This document shows, piece by piece, positions 23,351-35,811 of a stretch of DNA of 64,000 nt (within the stretch, counting starts at the first letter, position 1; each line of letters opens with the position of its first letter). The DNA is from Dryas octopetala. Its lineage: Eukaryota > Streptophyta > Magnoliopsida > Rosales > Rosaceae. Location: positions 13,303,896-13,367,895 of the forward strand of contig OY992837.1 of assembly GCA_963921425.1 (NCBI GenBank), read 5' to 3'. The translations under genes and the position numbers were made by a program. Under the pieces are notes generated by a model. That model had not been told where the DNA came from, searched no databases, and was given only the letters and a program-made list of their open reading frames with translations.

Positions 23351-23799
23351 TAGTTTAATTTAATTACTTACCACTTGGGTGTTGCATTGCAATTTGCGAG
23401 CACAAAATTAATGATGCTATTGCAAATGAAGCATAGCGTTTAGAGAATTTGGTTAGGGAAATATTTGCAGGAAACATATTTGATCTTGGTTCTGCATAGG
23501 TATGCAATTTTTGTATTTTATGATTGTTGGGATTTTCTTATATATTGCTTTATATTATGTCGACACCTTTACAATTTAGTTTAATTTAATTACTTACCAC
23601 TTGGGTGTTGCATTGCAATTTGCGAGCACAAAATTAATGATGCTATTGCAAAGAAGCATAGCGTTTAGAGAATTTGGTTAGGGAAATATTTGCAGGAAAC
23701 ATATTTGATCTTGGTTTTGCATAGGTATGCAATTTTTGTATTTTATGATTGTTGAGATTTTCTTATATATTGCTTTATATTATGTCGACACATTTACCC
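23351..23799 (+). pseudogene. Tandem 226 bp repeat carrying a DUF89 exon piece, two copies
   Basis: Unit 1 (23,351-23,576) and unit 2 (23,577-23,799) are nearly identical. Each carries the exon piece RLENLVREIFAGNIFDLG, a very conserved DUF89 motif. Each has an in-frame TAG before RLENL and a second TAG at the exon end just before a GT donor. Unit 2 has lost a base and has GF for GS near the end. The two share the captured-gene context of 22,800-23,340. Confidence 0.7.
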
Positions 23800-26700
23800 A
23801 AATATTACAGATTAATATAACTCTTCACAAAAGAAAAAAAAAAAAAAAAACCATAAGCCTAACTATTTTACCCTTCATAGTCCACTAATTCACAAACCTT
23901 CATAACTTTAAATATATTTGAGAAACAAATCAAAAGACAAATACAATTTTTTGCCTAATCCATTGCAATTTTTAAGATACACCCAAAAAAGTCTTTCACA
24001 CAATCTTAATTCTGTGCATCACATTTTGAATTTCAAACTTCCATATTTCATAACACACTTTTTATATATTACCTTCATAATCTAGAATACATATTGGAAT
24101 ACAATTAATAAATACGAAAAATAGGGGGAGAGAGTGAGGATGATGGTGTGATTTTACTTTCTCTGAGTGCAGCCCACCATAAATATTTGGGATTGTAGTC
24201 AATCAACATGGTTGTCGTTATGCTAATTTTAAAGTGCACCATGATATAAAAAAACTTGACTGATAATTTTCCTTCAAAATAAAATGAACCCTAATTTTTT
24301 CACACGTCTTTATTTTATCCTTATTTTTTTTTTATACGATGAGTTCAACAGAATGGAGACAATCACTGAGTTCTTCACAATATCGCAATTATTTGGCTCG
24401 ACAGTGCGAGGCATCTCGAGGAAAGCGACCAATGGTTGATAATGTTTGTGATGATCGAATTGAGGCGGACACCAGTAATAGAGATCAGTCATCCCCTGGT
24501 ATTTTTTGTACGCTTAACTAACATTTATACATTTTTAGGGTTCTTATTTAAAATAAGTTCATATATTGTTTACACTATTAAGTAACATTTTTATTATTAT
24601 TCTTCTTTAATTATAATTTTTTAAGCATGAAAAGTGAAATTAAAATTAATAATACTCAAGTGTAATCATCAATTGGATAGAACGAGTTGGCGATGAAGGC
24701 CCAAGTTCAAGAGTTATGTCAAATCATGAGAATGAAGGTCGATATGCTTCTACAATGCGTGTGAACCATATAACGCAGATGCCAAGTTCAAATACGGAAA
24801 CCAATTTATTTGAACAGGTGGAGGATGAAGGCCCAAGCACAAGAGTTTTATCCAATTATGGCAACAACATTGAGCAACCTCTTAGAAGACGTTTGACTCA
24901 TATAAGACGAATGGCACGTTCGGGTACGTTACGAATGGCAGACGAGGATAATCTAAATTCTGCTCCTAATGGTGGGTTATTTTTTACATTGTTTTTAGTT
25001 TGAATTACAATTCTTTCACTCAAAATTAAAAGTGAATTATTTAAAAGCAGAAGTGCCTAATGAAGCGACGAATCGTAATGCGGGGCCAGGCAGCATTAGC
25101 GTACCTCGAGTTCAACGTAGGCCAAGAGAAATGAGAAATCATAATTGTGCTAGAGATTATTGTGACAGCATGGAAGTCCCAGGATGCCAATTACCTATAC
25201 CAACCATATGTTCAAAGTGCGCAGCGCAATTATTTCATAATGAGACCTCCAATATGTGTTGTTGCAACGGAAAAGTTGCCTTGCCATGGATACCATCTCC
25301 GCCAAAAATGGTAACACTTTTCATAGACCAAACATCGGAGGGTAGACACTTTAGGTAAAATATTCGAGCCTACAATCATGTATTTGCCTTCACTTCAATG
25401 AGTGTCCATGTTGATGACAGAATTAATATTGGAGGACGTGGAATTTATACATTTCGAGCACAAGGATCTATATATCATAAAATTGGTAGTCTTCTACCAA
25501 GAGAAGGTAATAGACCGCGATTTCTACAAGCTTATATATATGATACCGAGCATGCAATTGAAAATCGGTTGGCTGATAGTGATATTCTAGATAGAAGTGT
25601 GGTTGAAAAGATACAACGGATTCTTAATGAACATAATCCGTTCGCTCAGACATTACAACACTTAGGGTGACACCCACAGTTGCCAAATTGCAAACTCATC
25701 TTAAAGGAGCAACCAGCAACCGGCCTCAATATAGTTTACCATCTGCATCTCAGGTCGCTGCAATTATAATAAGCGGAGATGAAGACACCAATCAAAATAG
25801 AAGAAATTTCATCGTTCAGACAGCTCAAGGGCAACTTATAAATGTCCAAGACACGGCTGGATTCTATGATCCTTTACAGTATCCGTTGTTATTGTCGTAT
25901 GGATCATATGGATGGGATATTAATAGTCGTGACGATCGTGGAAGAGAACTATCGCCTTGCGACTATTATGCGTATATTTTACAGGTGCGTACAGAAATAA
26001 AAACCATCTAATTAATTTCAGGGAATTTTGAGATGTAAACCCAAACTTTGATTTTGCAGATACGCAAGGATGATCCATTAGTTCTACTTCGAGGGGGGCG
26101 TCTTTTACAACAGTACGTTGTGGATAATTACGTGAAAATTGAATCACACAGACTTAGATGGGTATGTTCCCATCAAACAACACTTCGAGCTGAACTTTAC
26201 CAAGGCCTTCAGGACTCTCTAAATGCTGGTGAAAATAATGCGGGTATGGATCTCTCTCCACAATCATAACTAAATATTATCTACCATGTAAGGAGTGTGC
26301 AAAGTAATTACCAAACAAAAATTTTAATGCCCTAGGTAACATCGGTTGCAGAACCATTTTGCCATCATCATTTGTTGGAAGCCCACGTGACATGTATCAG
26401 CGGTACCAAGATGCAATGACTTTGGTCCAAAAATATGGGAAGCCTGATCTTTTCATCACAATGACATGCAACCCAAGTTGGGAAGAAATTAAAAGTGAAT
26501 TACAACCTGGCCAAACGCCTCAAGATCGTCCTGACTTACTCACTAGAATTTTTCGAGCAAAATTTACAGACTTAAAGCAAGACATTGTGGATAAAGGGGT
26601 ATTGGGCAAAGTTGTTGCACATGCTTATGTCATTGAATTTCAAAAGCGGGGCCTTCCTCATGTGCACATGCTTATTGTGTTAGATGAAAATGATAAGGTT

Positions 26701-28678
26701 CACAACCCAGATGATTATGACCGCATTGTTAGAGCTGAAATACCGGACGAAGATGGAGAGCCGCAACTTTACAATGTAATGTTAAAACATATGATACATG
26801 GTCCATGTGGAGTACAAAACCAACATTCTCCATGCATGAAAAATGACAGATGTAAAAGAAGTTACCATAAATCCTTTGCACCCGTCACTATTCTAGGGAG
26901 TGATTCTTATCCAATTTATCGAAGACGAGGAGATCGCATGTCCGTCCCTCTAGATCGACGTGGAACTGTAATGGTTGATAACAGTTGGGTTATTCCATAC
27001 AATCTGTGGTTGCTTTTAAAGTATGATTGTCACATCAATGTAGAAATATGTTGCAGTATAAAAAGTGTCAAGTACTTATATAAGTATGTTTACAAAGGAC
27101 CAGACAGAGTCACCCTTGAAGTACAGCCATATCCTATTAGAGACGAAATAAGGCAATTTGTCGATGCAAGATGGATTTGTGCACCGGAAGCACTATGGCA
27201 TATTTTCAAATTTACCATGAATAAGATATGCCCATCGGTGTGGCGATTACAAATACATCTTCAGAACATGCAACAAATCCAATATCAAGCTAATGACACT
27301 ATAACAAATATTTTGTCAAATGATGGATTATCAATGACAATGCTTACTGAATATTTCACTCTGAATCGTACGGATGTGGAAGCGAGAAGACATTTGTATC
27401 GAGAGATGCCCGAACACTATAGATGGATCAGTAAGGAGAAAATATGGACTAAACGAGTAGGCCTTCAAAGGGTTATTGGGAGGATAAACACAGTCTCACC
27501 TTCAAAAGGTGAGAAGTTTTATCTTCGCATCCTCCTCAATCATGTGAAAGGACCAAGATTATTCGAGGATTTACGAACTGTTGATGATGTAATGTGTCCC
27601 ACGTTTAAGCAAGCAGCCGAAAGACGGGGTTAGCCAATAAAATCTTATTTCTTGATTTTCAAATGATTTGAATTAGAATTTTTTTTTTTTTTTTTAACTT
27701 TCTTAATGTTGTTGTGGTTTTTGTGTGTAGGTTTATTAGAAGAAGATGACAATATTCAACAATGTTTGCATGAGGCCTCTACTATGAGGATGCCATTAGC
27801 TTTACGAAGATTATTCGTTACAATTTTGGTGTATTGTGAACCAACTGGCGTACGGAGATTATGGGACGAATTTTATCCATTCTTGATTGAAGATTATCCT
27901 TCTTCAAAAGACGTAAATGATGTGTTCGTCGTCAACAGACTCTTGCGTGATTTAAACGGACTACTGGAGCAGTTTAACAAAAACATTTCACAATACGATC
28001 TTTCCCAAATGACAAGTGATGTCGAAACAAGCTCAATGGAGCCGAGATGTATTCAAGATGAAATGTTGATAAGCATTCCACAAGGGGACCTTGATGCAAT
28101 TGAGCGTCCAAATGACGACCAAAAGTTTGCATTCAACACAATAATGGGCGTAGTTGACCGTCATGAAAATTCAATATTCTTTGTGGATGGTCCAGGTGGA
28201 ACTGGAAAAACTTACTTATATCGTGCATTGTTGGCAAACTTAAGGAGATTAGGTCTTATAGCATTGGCAACAGCAACATCTGGAATAGCGGCTAAGATAT
28301 TGCCGGGTGGGAGGACAGCCCATTCTAGATTCAAGATTCCACTAAACCCTGATGCATCATCAACGTGCTCTATTAGTAAACAATCTGATCTTGCAAAATT
28401 GATACAAAGGACAAAAACAATCATTTGGGATGAAGCCACAATGGCGCATCGTCATGCCTTTGAAGCATTGGATCGAACTTTCAGAGATATATTAGATGTC
28501 GATTTACCGTTTGGGGGGAAGATAATGATCTTTGGTGGAGATTTTCGACAAGTTCTTCCCGTAGTTCCGAAAGGGACCAAAGCTGAACTAAGTCAAGCCA
28601 GTGTGGTGAAAGCATCATTTTGGTCGCAAATAAAGATTCTGAAACTCAAAGAAAATATGAGATCTAGAAATGATGAAC

Positions 28679-31294
28679 TGTCACGCCCCGAAACCCAGGT
28701 ACGTAACAGAGGCACCTATCTTGCGAATACCAGAGACTACAACAACCAATCCCCCGGTGTTATAATCCCAAATATCCACAAAATAGGTTAAGCCTTTTGG
28801 TTTAGTAAAAATGGGTTGGATCAGAGTGCTTGAGTTTGCAGCGGAAAATTTATTCAGAAATAGTTAATTCATAATTAAACCAACCCTCGGAGCTACTATT
28901 GTTTAGAGTAACTTCAAAGAAACTGTTTATATAGACTCGATAATTCAAAAGTAGACAACCCAAGGACTCAGTGTATATACAAGATATGACCAAGGGTATA
29001 TAAAGATAGTAAAAGGACACCAAAGACCTGCCCAAGGAAAAAAATATACTGACTAAACAGGAACACAGGAGTTGACAAGCTCGAGACCGCACCACCACCC
29101 CTCAATCGAGGCCGTCAAAGTCCACACGCGCAGCACCTGAGAGGGAGAAAAACAACAATGTAGGGGTGAGCATCACATACGTTCATTGCTCCCCCTCAGG
29201 GAACTCCCTACTAGGTTTGAAAAATAGTTTGAGATAATTTAAAATCAAATGCACAACACAAACCAGTTGTCAAGCTTTGTAAAACGAGTAGCATGCTCAT
29301 ACAATTTTCAAAATACTGTTTTCCGGGCCCAAGTTCGAAATCATACCTGTTGACCAGCCGTTAGGGCTAACTACCCTCTCACAAAAACATAACAAAGTCC
29401 TGCAGTCATTTGACCGGGACAGGGTAGCGAAAGTGGCCATTTCATGGTTATACCGCCTAGACTGGCCTCCCAAGAAGGACAATCGACCAGTCCGTCCGTA
29501 CAACCCCTCATGAGGTTTTGGGGATCGAAACCCAGGGTCTACCGTAAGGGACCTTTCACTCTCAAGTCAAACACAATAACAATCTCACGAGAATATGCAT
29601 AACAGTCATCATTCTCATCATCATAAAACCAAGCAGATATGCCAATCAAAAACATGCATCTTTATCACACAGTATTTATTATATAGTACATGCAGGAAAT
29701 CCACTAGTCAGAGTGTGTTGTCCCCCTACCTAGGGTCCAAAGCGTTTGCTTGTTTTCGAGTACAAATCACAATTTGCCACGTCGCAACGATCTCCTTTAG
29801 GTAACTGGAGTTCCTAGTTTGACAACAACTGGTGTTAAAAACGGTCTTCACGTAAATCGATGACCTTGTCTGTTAAGACCAGGTATAATTCAGAGGTTTG
29901 GCACTAGCGTAACTGCTAGGCTTCTCTGAATTCTTAATCCGACATGACCTTGCACCCCGAGGCAAACAGTCATGTCAGACCGTGTGGTTTCTATATCTAT
30001 TTTAATTTATTGTCGAGGAGGTTGATCAGATATGAACCTACAACGTGACCAGGTCAGTGCATGGGGAAACTGAGGGAGCTCTGGCTCAGTACCCAACGCC
30101 TGTATGCTCATGGACTGACCTTAGTCATCACGTTATTTGGTTACCACTGATATGGCCTCAATATTTATTAAGTTCATTTGATAACAACAGTTAAACAGCG
30201 TTTCGTCTATAACCACAACTTAAATAACAGCAGGTTAAATAAGCTGGGTTGAGGGTATACCTGTTGAAGACTTCCCACGGGCAGAGTCTCGGTACTACTA
30301 GACTTGCTAAGTAACAAGATTAAAAGAACCTAATTAACAAGAGATTTATTTAACAAAATTTTAGCAGAAATTCGACAGGGATCAAGAAATTACCTACGGA
30401 GCTCAGAAATGATTTTTTTAAAACTTCACCAAAACATAGCCTTCACACTACTAGAATTGAAGAGCTCGTCGCCACGATCGCGTAGGCGAAATCGGATCGT
30501 CGATCGGAGCTTCAGAACTCAAGATAAACTCAAAACAAGATTGAAGAAGATAGAGAGAAAGGAGGAGAGAGGAGAGAGAAGCTCTCTCTTGGGAAGCGTG
30601 CGGCTGAATTGTGAGGAAATCAGCTGGGGGTGCGTTGCTATTTATAGGGAGAGTGAGTGAGTCAACTCGGTTGACTCATCCGAGTTGACTGGGTTGACTC
30701 AAGTCAACCGTCATAACTTTGACCAATGAGAAATTGACACGTGGCGAAGGCTTTGACACTTGGCTGCACATGCAGCCATCAGATCTTGCTGCCATGCAGC
30801 GATGGACGCCCCAGATCGTGCCACGTGGCGCGATCTGGTGATTTCCTATTTTATTTTCTTTTTCCTATATTCTCCAACTTCAAAAATTATTTAAAAATAG
30901 CTCGGGACTCAGAAAAATACCCCGAAAAATACTACGGACTCGTATCGACTAGTACTAATTAACTATGAGGTCAAATTACCAATTTGCCCTTTATAAAAAT
31001 TTCGAAAATTTCAAGCTCCACAAACTAAGATAAAATGCTTTAAAGAAAAGAAATTTTGGGAAATTCATAAAATAATCTCTCGGACTCAGAATAATACGAG
31101 ACTTGCACCGTTGGGTTCGTGAGTAAAAGTACTACCTTTTAAAGTTCTAACTTGGGTCAAAACCCTAGTCAAAATTGGTCAAACAATTTAAAGCTCAAGG
31201 TGAAAAAAAAAAAAAAAAATTAGATTTTCTATAAAACCTTTTTTGAAAATACGGAAAAATCACAAAATAAATTTGAAAATTTCCGGGTCTCACA
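28679..31294 (-). repeat. LTR (3' LTR of the minus-strand element)
   Basis: It begins TG and ends CA on both strands. The offset to its partner is exactly 3,274 bp at every point compared, including five open frames that translate identically. It contains the TATA box and W-box/G-box cluster described separately. Confidence 0.95.
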
Positions 31295-31933
31295 TCCTCC
31301 CCTACTTAGAAAAAATCTCGTCCTCGAGATTACCAAGGGTGCTCGAACCAAAAGTGGGTACGTGGACTCTAGTTCCCGTACAACGTTTTCTCCTTTACGT
31401 TCTCAATCAATCATAATCCAACTTTACTTGAGTGATAAAGCATGCATAACAACAACTCTCGAGAAAAATACCTCTATTGATCAAGTCGAAATACTGGAGA
31501 CTCATTTTTGAAAAGATAAAAACAAGCTACGGTTGATATCAGTCCCCAAAGACACTTCCGTTGATCTGACGATACCGTAATGTCGAGGATCCTTCTGATA
31601 ACCAAACCCGTAAACTAAAGCGAAAACGGAGACCTCCATTGATCTCGACTATAAGTGATACTAGAGATAATTTCTCCTCACAACAGTCGTTCGCCCAATG
31701 TTAGCCGTTGACCTTTTGCTGTGCCTTCATTTGGTTTGGTGGCTGAGCGCGGTTTTGACGTCGGGGCGGCATCTTGTCAACAGAACTGACAGACTAAAAG
31801 AAAAATGGGCAGACTTAACAATGACTTTCAAGAATAGAAGAAAAGGATGATAAACAAGAGAATTTCGAACAAGACTCTTGGAAGAAGAAAGAATTTCAGA
31901 AGACTCTATTTCGAAAACATTTTCAGGAAAATA

Positions 31934-31945
31934 GCTCTGATACCA
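31934..31945 (-). other. Primer-binding site for initiator Met tRNA
   Basis: The minus strand reads TGGTATCAGAGC, complementary to the 3' end of plant initiator tRNA-Met. It lies 7 bp inside the right LTR and sets the element's direction. Confidence 0.9.
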
Positions 31946-31952
31946 TTTTAAC

Positions 31953-34568
31953 TGTCACGCCCCGAAACCCAGGTACGTAACAGAGGCACCTATCTTGCGA
32001 ATACCAGAGACTACAACAACCAATCCCCCGGTGTTATAATCCCAAATATCCACAAAATAGGTTAAGCCTTTTGGTTTAGTAAAAATGGGTTGGATCAGAG
32101 TGCTTGAGTTTGCAGCGGAAAATTTATTCAGAAATAGTTAATTCATAATTAAACCAACCCTCGGAGCTACTATTGTTTAGAGTAACTTCAAAGAAACTGT
32201 TTATATAGACTCGATAATTCAAAAGTAGACAACCCAAGGACTCAGTGTATATACAAGATATGACCAAGGGTATATAAAGATAGTAAAAGGACACCAAAGA
32301 CCTGCCCAAGGAAAAAAATATACTGACTAAACAGGAACACAGGAGTTGACAAGCTCGAGACCGCACCACCACCCCTCAATCGAGGCCGTCAAAGTCCACA
32401 CGCGCAGCACCTGAGAGGGAGAAAAACAACAATGTAGGGGTGAGCATCACATACGTTCATTGCTCCCCCTCAGGGAACTCCCTACTAGGTTTGAAAAATA
32501 GTTTGAGATAATTTAAAATCAAATGCACAACACAAACCAGTTGTCAAGCTTTGTAAAACGAGTAGCATGCTCATACAATTTTCAAAATACTGTTTTCCGG
32601 GCCCAAGTTCGAAATCATACCTGTTGACCAGCCGTTAGGGCTAACTACCCTCTCACAAAAACATAACAAAGTCCTGCAGTCATTTGACCGGGACAGGGTA
32701 GCGAAAGTGGCCATTTCATGGTTATACCGCCTAGACTGGCCTCCCAAGAAGGACAATCGACCAGTCCGTCCGTACAACCCCTCATGAGGTTTTGGGGATC
32801 GAAACCCAGGGTCTACCGTAAGGGACCTTTCACTCTCAAGTCAAACACAATAACAATCTCACGAGAATATGCATAACAGTCATCATTCTCATCATCATAA
32901 AACCAAGCAGATATGCCAATCAAAAACATGCATCTTTATCACACAGTATTTATTATATAGTACATGCAGGAAATCCACTAGTCAGAGTGTGTTGTCCCCC
33001 TACCTAGGGTCCAAAGCGTTTGCTTGTTTTCGAGTACAAATCACAATTTGCCACGTCGCAACGATCTCCTTTAGGTAACTGGAGTTCCTAGTTTGACAAC
33101 AACTGGTGTTAAAAACGGTCTTCACGTAAATCGATGACCTTGTCTGTTAAGACCAGGTATAATTCAGAGGTTTGGCACTAGCGTAACTGCTAGGCTTCTC
33201 TGAATTCTTAATCCGACATGACCTTGCACCCCGAGGCAAACAGTCATGTCAGACCGTGTGGTTTCTATATCTATTTTAATTTATTGTCGAGGAGGTTGAT
33301 CAGATATGAACCTACAACGTGACCAGGTCAGTGCATGGGGAAACTGAGGGAGCTCTGGCTCAGTACCCAACGCCTGTATGCTCATGGACTGACCTTAGTC
33401 ATCACGTTATTTGGTTACCACTGATATGGCCTCAATATTTATTAAGTTCATTTGATAACAACAGTTAAACAGCGTTTCGTCTATAACCACAACTTAAATA
33501 ACAGCAGGTTAAATAAGCTGGGTTGAGGGTATACCTGTTGAAGACTTCCCACGGGCAGAGTCTCGGTACTACTAGACTTGCTAAGTAACAAGATTAAAAG
33601 AACCTAATTAACAAGAGATTTATTTAACAAAATTTTAGCAGAAATTCGACAGGGATCAAGAAATTACCTACGGAGCTCAGAAATGATTTTTTTAAAACTT
33701 CACCAAAACATAGCCTTCACACTACTAGAATTGAAGAGCTCGTCGCCACGATCGCGTAGGCGAAATCGGATCGTCGATCGGAGCTTCAGAACTCAAGATA
33801 AACTCAAAACAAGATTGAAGAAGATAGAGAGAAAGGAGGAGAGAGGAGAGAGAAGCTCTCTCTTGGGAAGCGTGCGGCTGAATTGTGAGGAAATCAGCTG
33901 GGGGTGCGTTGCTATTTATAGGGAGAGTGAGTGAGTCAACTCGGTTGACTCATCCGAGTTGACTGGGTTGACTCAAGTCAACCGTCATAACTTTGACCAA
34001 TGAGAAATTGACACGTGGCGAAGGCTTTGACACTTGGCTGCACATGCAGCCATCAGATCTTGCTGCCATGCAGCGATGGACGCCCCAGATCGTGCCACGT
34101 GGCGCGATCTGGTGATTTCCTATTTTATTTTCTTTTTCCTATATTCTCCAACTTCAAAAATTATTTAAAAATAGCTCGGGACTCAGAAAAATACCCCGAA
34201 AAATACTACGGACTCGTATCGACTAGTACTAATTAACTATGAGGTCAAATTACCAATTTGCCCTTTATAAAAATTTCGAAAATTTCAAGCTCCACAAACT
34301 AAGATAAAATGCTTTAAAGAAAAGAAATTTTGGGAAATTCATAAAATAATCTCTCGGACTCAGAATAATACGAGACTTGCACCGTTGGGTTCGTGAGTAA
34401 AAGTACTACCTTTTAAAGTTCTAACTTGGGTCAAAACCCTAGTCAAAATTGGTCAAACAATTTAAAGCTCAAGGTGAAAAAAAAAAAAAAAAATTAGATT
34501 TTCTATAAAACCTTTTTTGAAAATACGGAAAAATCACAAAATAAATTTGAAAATTTCCGGGTCTCACA
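31953..34568 (-). repeat. LTR (5' LTR of the minus-strand element)
   Basis: Same length and, where compared, same sequence as the left LTR. This copy would drive transcription of the element leftwards through 31,952. Confidence 0.95.
33912..33921 (-). promoter_or_regulatory. LTR TATA box
   Basis: The minus strand reads CTATAAATAG; the twin is at 30,638-30,647 in the other LTR. Directly upstream on the minus strand (33,935-34,031) is a dense set of W-box cores (TTGAC in either direction) and a G-box CACGTG. Confidence 0.75.
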
Positions 34569-35373
34569 TGAACACTTTTCTGAATTTTTACTTCGTGTTG
34601 GCAATGGGGAAGAGCATGTGGTCAAGGATGACATGATTAAAATACTAGAAAATATGGTTGTACCATGGGAAAGTGAGCAATCCATTAATCAACTGATTGC
34701 TGAGGTTTTGAGGTACATGGTGGAAAGAGCCTTAATAACCCCTACAAACGAAGTTGTTGACATGTTGAATGAAAAGATAATTGGTATCTTTCCAGGTATG
34801 GAAGAGACTTTGTATTCATTTGACAAGGTCGAGGACGACACAAGGAACTTGTATCAACCAGAATTTTTAAATGCAATAACGGTTGGTGGTTTGCCGCCAC
34901 ACAAATTGACGTTAAAGAGAGGTGCTCCAATCATGTTGCTAAGGAATATTGATCCGAAATTGGGATTGTGTAATGGTACCAGATTATTATGCCGTGGTTC
35001 TTACCAAAACCTCATTGACGCTGAAATTCTAACTGGGCAATTTGCGGGAACTAGAGTTTTTCTACCAAGAATTTCTCTAAAGAATCCAGAGACTGCTGGA
35101 CTCCCATTCGAATTAACAAGGAAGCAGTTTCCAGTTAAATTGAGTTTCTCCTTGACTATAAACAAATCTCAAGGTCAGACAATACCACACGTAGGTATTT
35201 ATCTTCCAGATCATGTTTTCAGTCATGAGCAGTTATATGTGGCTTTATCGAGAGGGGTTTCAAGGTCAACAACTAAGGTTCAAGTAAAAAAAGGCTCAAT
35301 AGCCGGTGAAAGTGGTATTTTTACCAGAAATGTGGTGTACAAAGAAGTTTTGCTCCAACCCGATAACGTATGA

Positions 35374-35811
35374 CGTGTCTCTCATAAGCAACCTAATCAT
35401 ATGGATTAGGGTGGTTTTCCCTACAACTTTATTGCTCATTTGCACATATATTTTGAGAACTATTTGAATAAATTTAGTAATTGCATTCTTAGTTAATCCA
35501 TGCCTCAAAAAGTGATAACATTTACTACAAAGTGCGACGACAATTTGGTCAGAAGGGAAAAGCCGGCCTCTCGCATGTATTACTTGAGATGAACCCGATA
35601 CTTAGACTCATAATAACAACTATTGTAACAAATCAACAGTGTATGCGTAAAAAATTTCATGCCAATTTAAAAAAAAATGAAACATTCTCACACTAGAAAC
35701 AAAAAAACATCAAAGGTGCACATTAATAAATAGAATGTATGCCCAAAAATTAACGTATGCGCAATAGAAAGAGCCACTTCGCACTCGCGAGAGCGAGTGC
35801 GGAGAGGCTAG
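35374..35811 (+). other. Helitron 3' noncoding end with terminal hairpin
   Basis: This is the AT-rich tail after the helicase stop, ending with the 9 bp stem hairpin (35,780-35,801) and CTAG. The hairpin acts as the rolling-circle stop signal in this transposon class. Confidence 0.85.

Larger units (their letters stand above)
28679..34568 (-). mobile_element. Non-autonomous LTR retrotransposon (LARD-like), 5,890 bp
   Basis: Two LTRs of 2,616 bp (28,679-31,294 and 31,953-34,568) flank only 658 bp of internal DNA with no gag or pol. The 5 bp target duplication TGAAC sits at 28,674-28,678 and 34,569-34,573; removing the element and one copy restores the helicase frame. A primer-binding site complementary to initiator Met tRNA (minus strand TGGTATCAGAGC, 31,934-31,945) lies 7 bp from the right LTR. 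A polypurine tract (minus strand AAGTAGGGGAGGA) abuts the left LTR. These place the element on the minus strand and resemble Ty3/gypsy elements. It must depend on a relative for its proteins. The LTRs look identical. Confidence 0.95.
24339..35373 (+). pseudogene. Helitron RepHel: rolling-circle replication initiator plus PIF1-like helicase
   Basis: Coding blocks, with introns inferred from GT-AG and frame, lie at 24,339-24,500, about 24,690-24,973, 25,052-25,668, 25,669-25,984, 26,060-26,243, 26,336-27,628, 27,731-28,678 and 34,574-35,373. The Rep part shows GLPHVHMLI (HUH-type metal site, near 26,655) and KYLYKYVYKGPD (two-tyrosine motif, near 27,075). The helicase part shows GPGGTGKT (Walker A, 28,192), IIWDEA (Walker B) and FGGDFRQVLP; after the insertion come TINKSQGQT and VALSRG. 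Together they nick, strand-transfer and unwind DNA in Helitron transposition. Defects are an in-frame TAA at 25,356-25,358, a one-base frameshift near 25,655-25,668, and the LTR element at 28,679-34,568. This copy is not functional as it stands. Confidence 0.85.
22402..35811 (+). mobile_element. Helitron with Rep/helicase gene, split by an LTR retrotransposon
   Basis: The right end is clear: a perfect 9 bp stem CGCACTCGC / GCGAGTGCG with a 4 nt loop (35,780-35,801), then GAGAGG and CTAG at 35,808-35,811, followed by T. The left end is proposed at TCATATACTATTAAGG (22,402), preceded by A; Helitrons start TC and insert between A and T, without target duplication. Inside are exon pieces of a host DUF89 gene (22.8-23.8 kb), the RepHel coding region (24.3-35.4 kb) and a nested 5.9 kb LTR element. 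Without the nested insert the Helitron is about 7.5 kb. The left limit is less certain than the right. Confidence 0.75.

Noticed and set aside
28850..30962. Open frames that recur exactly at 32,124-34,236
   Set aside because: They are within the two LTRs and repeat because the LTRs are identical; none has a domain or coding signature.
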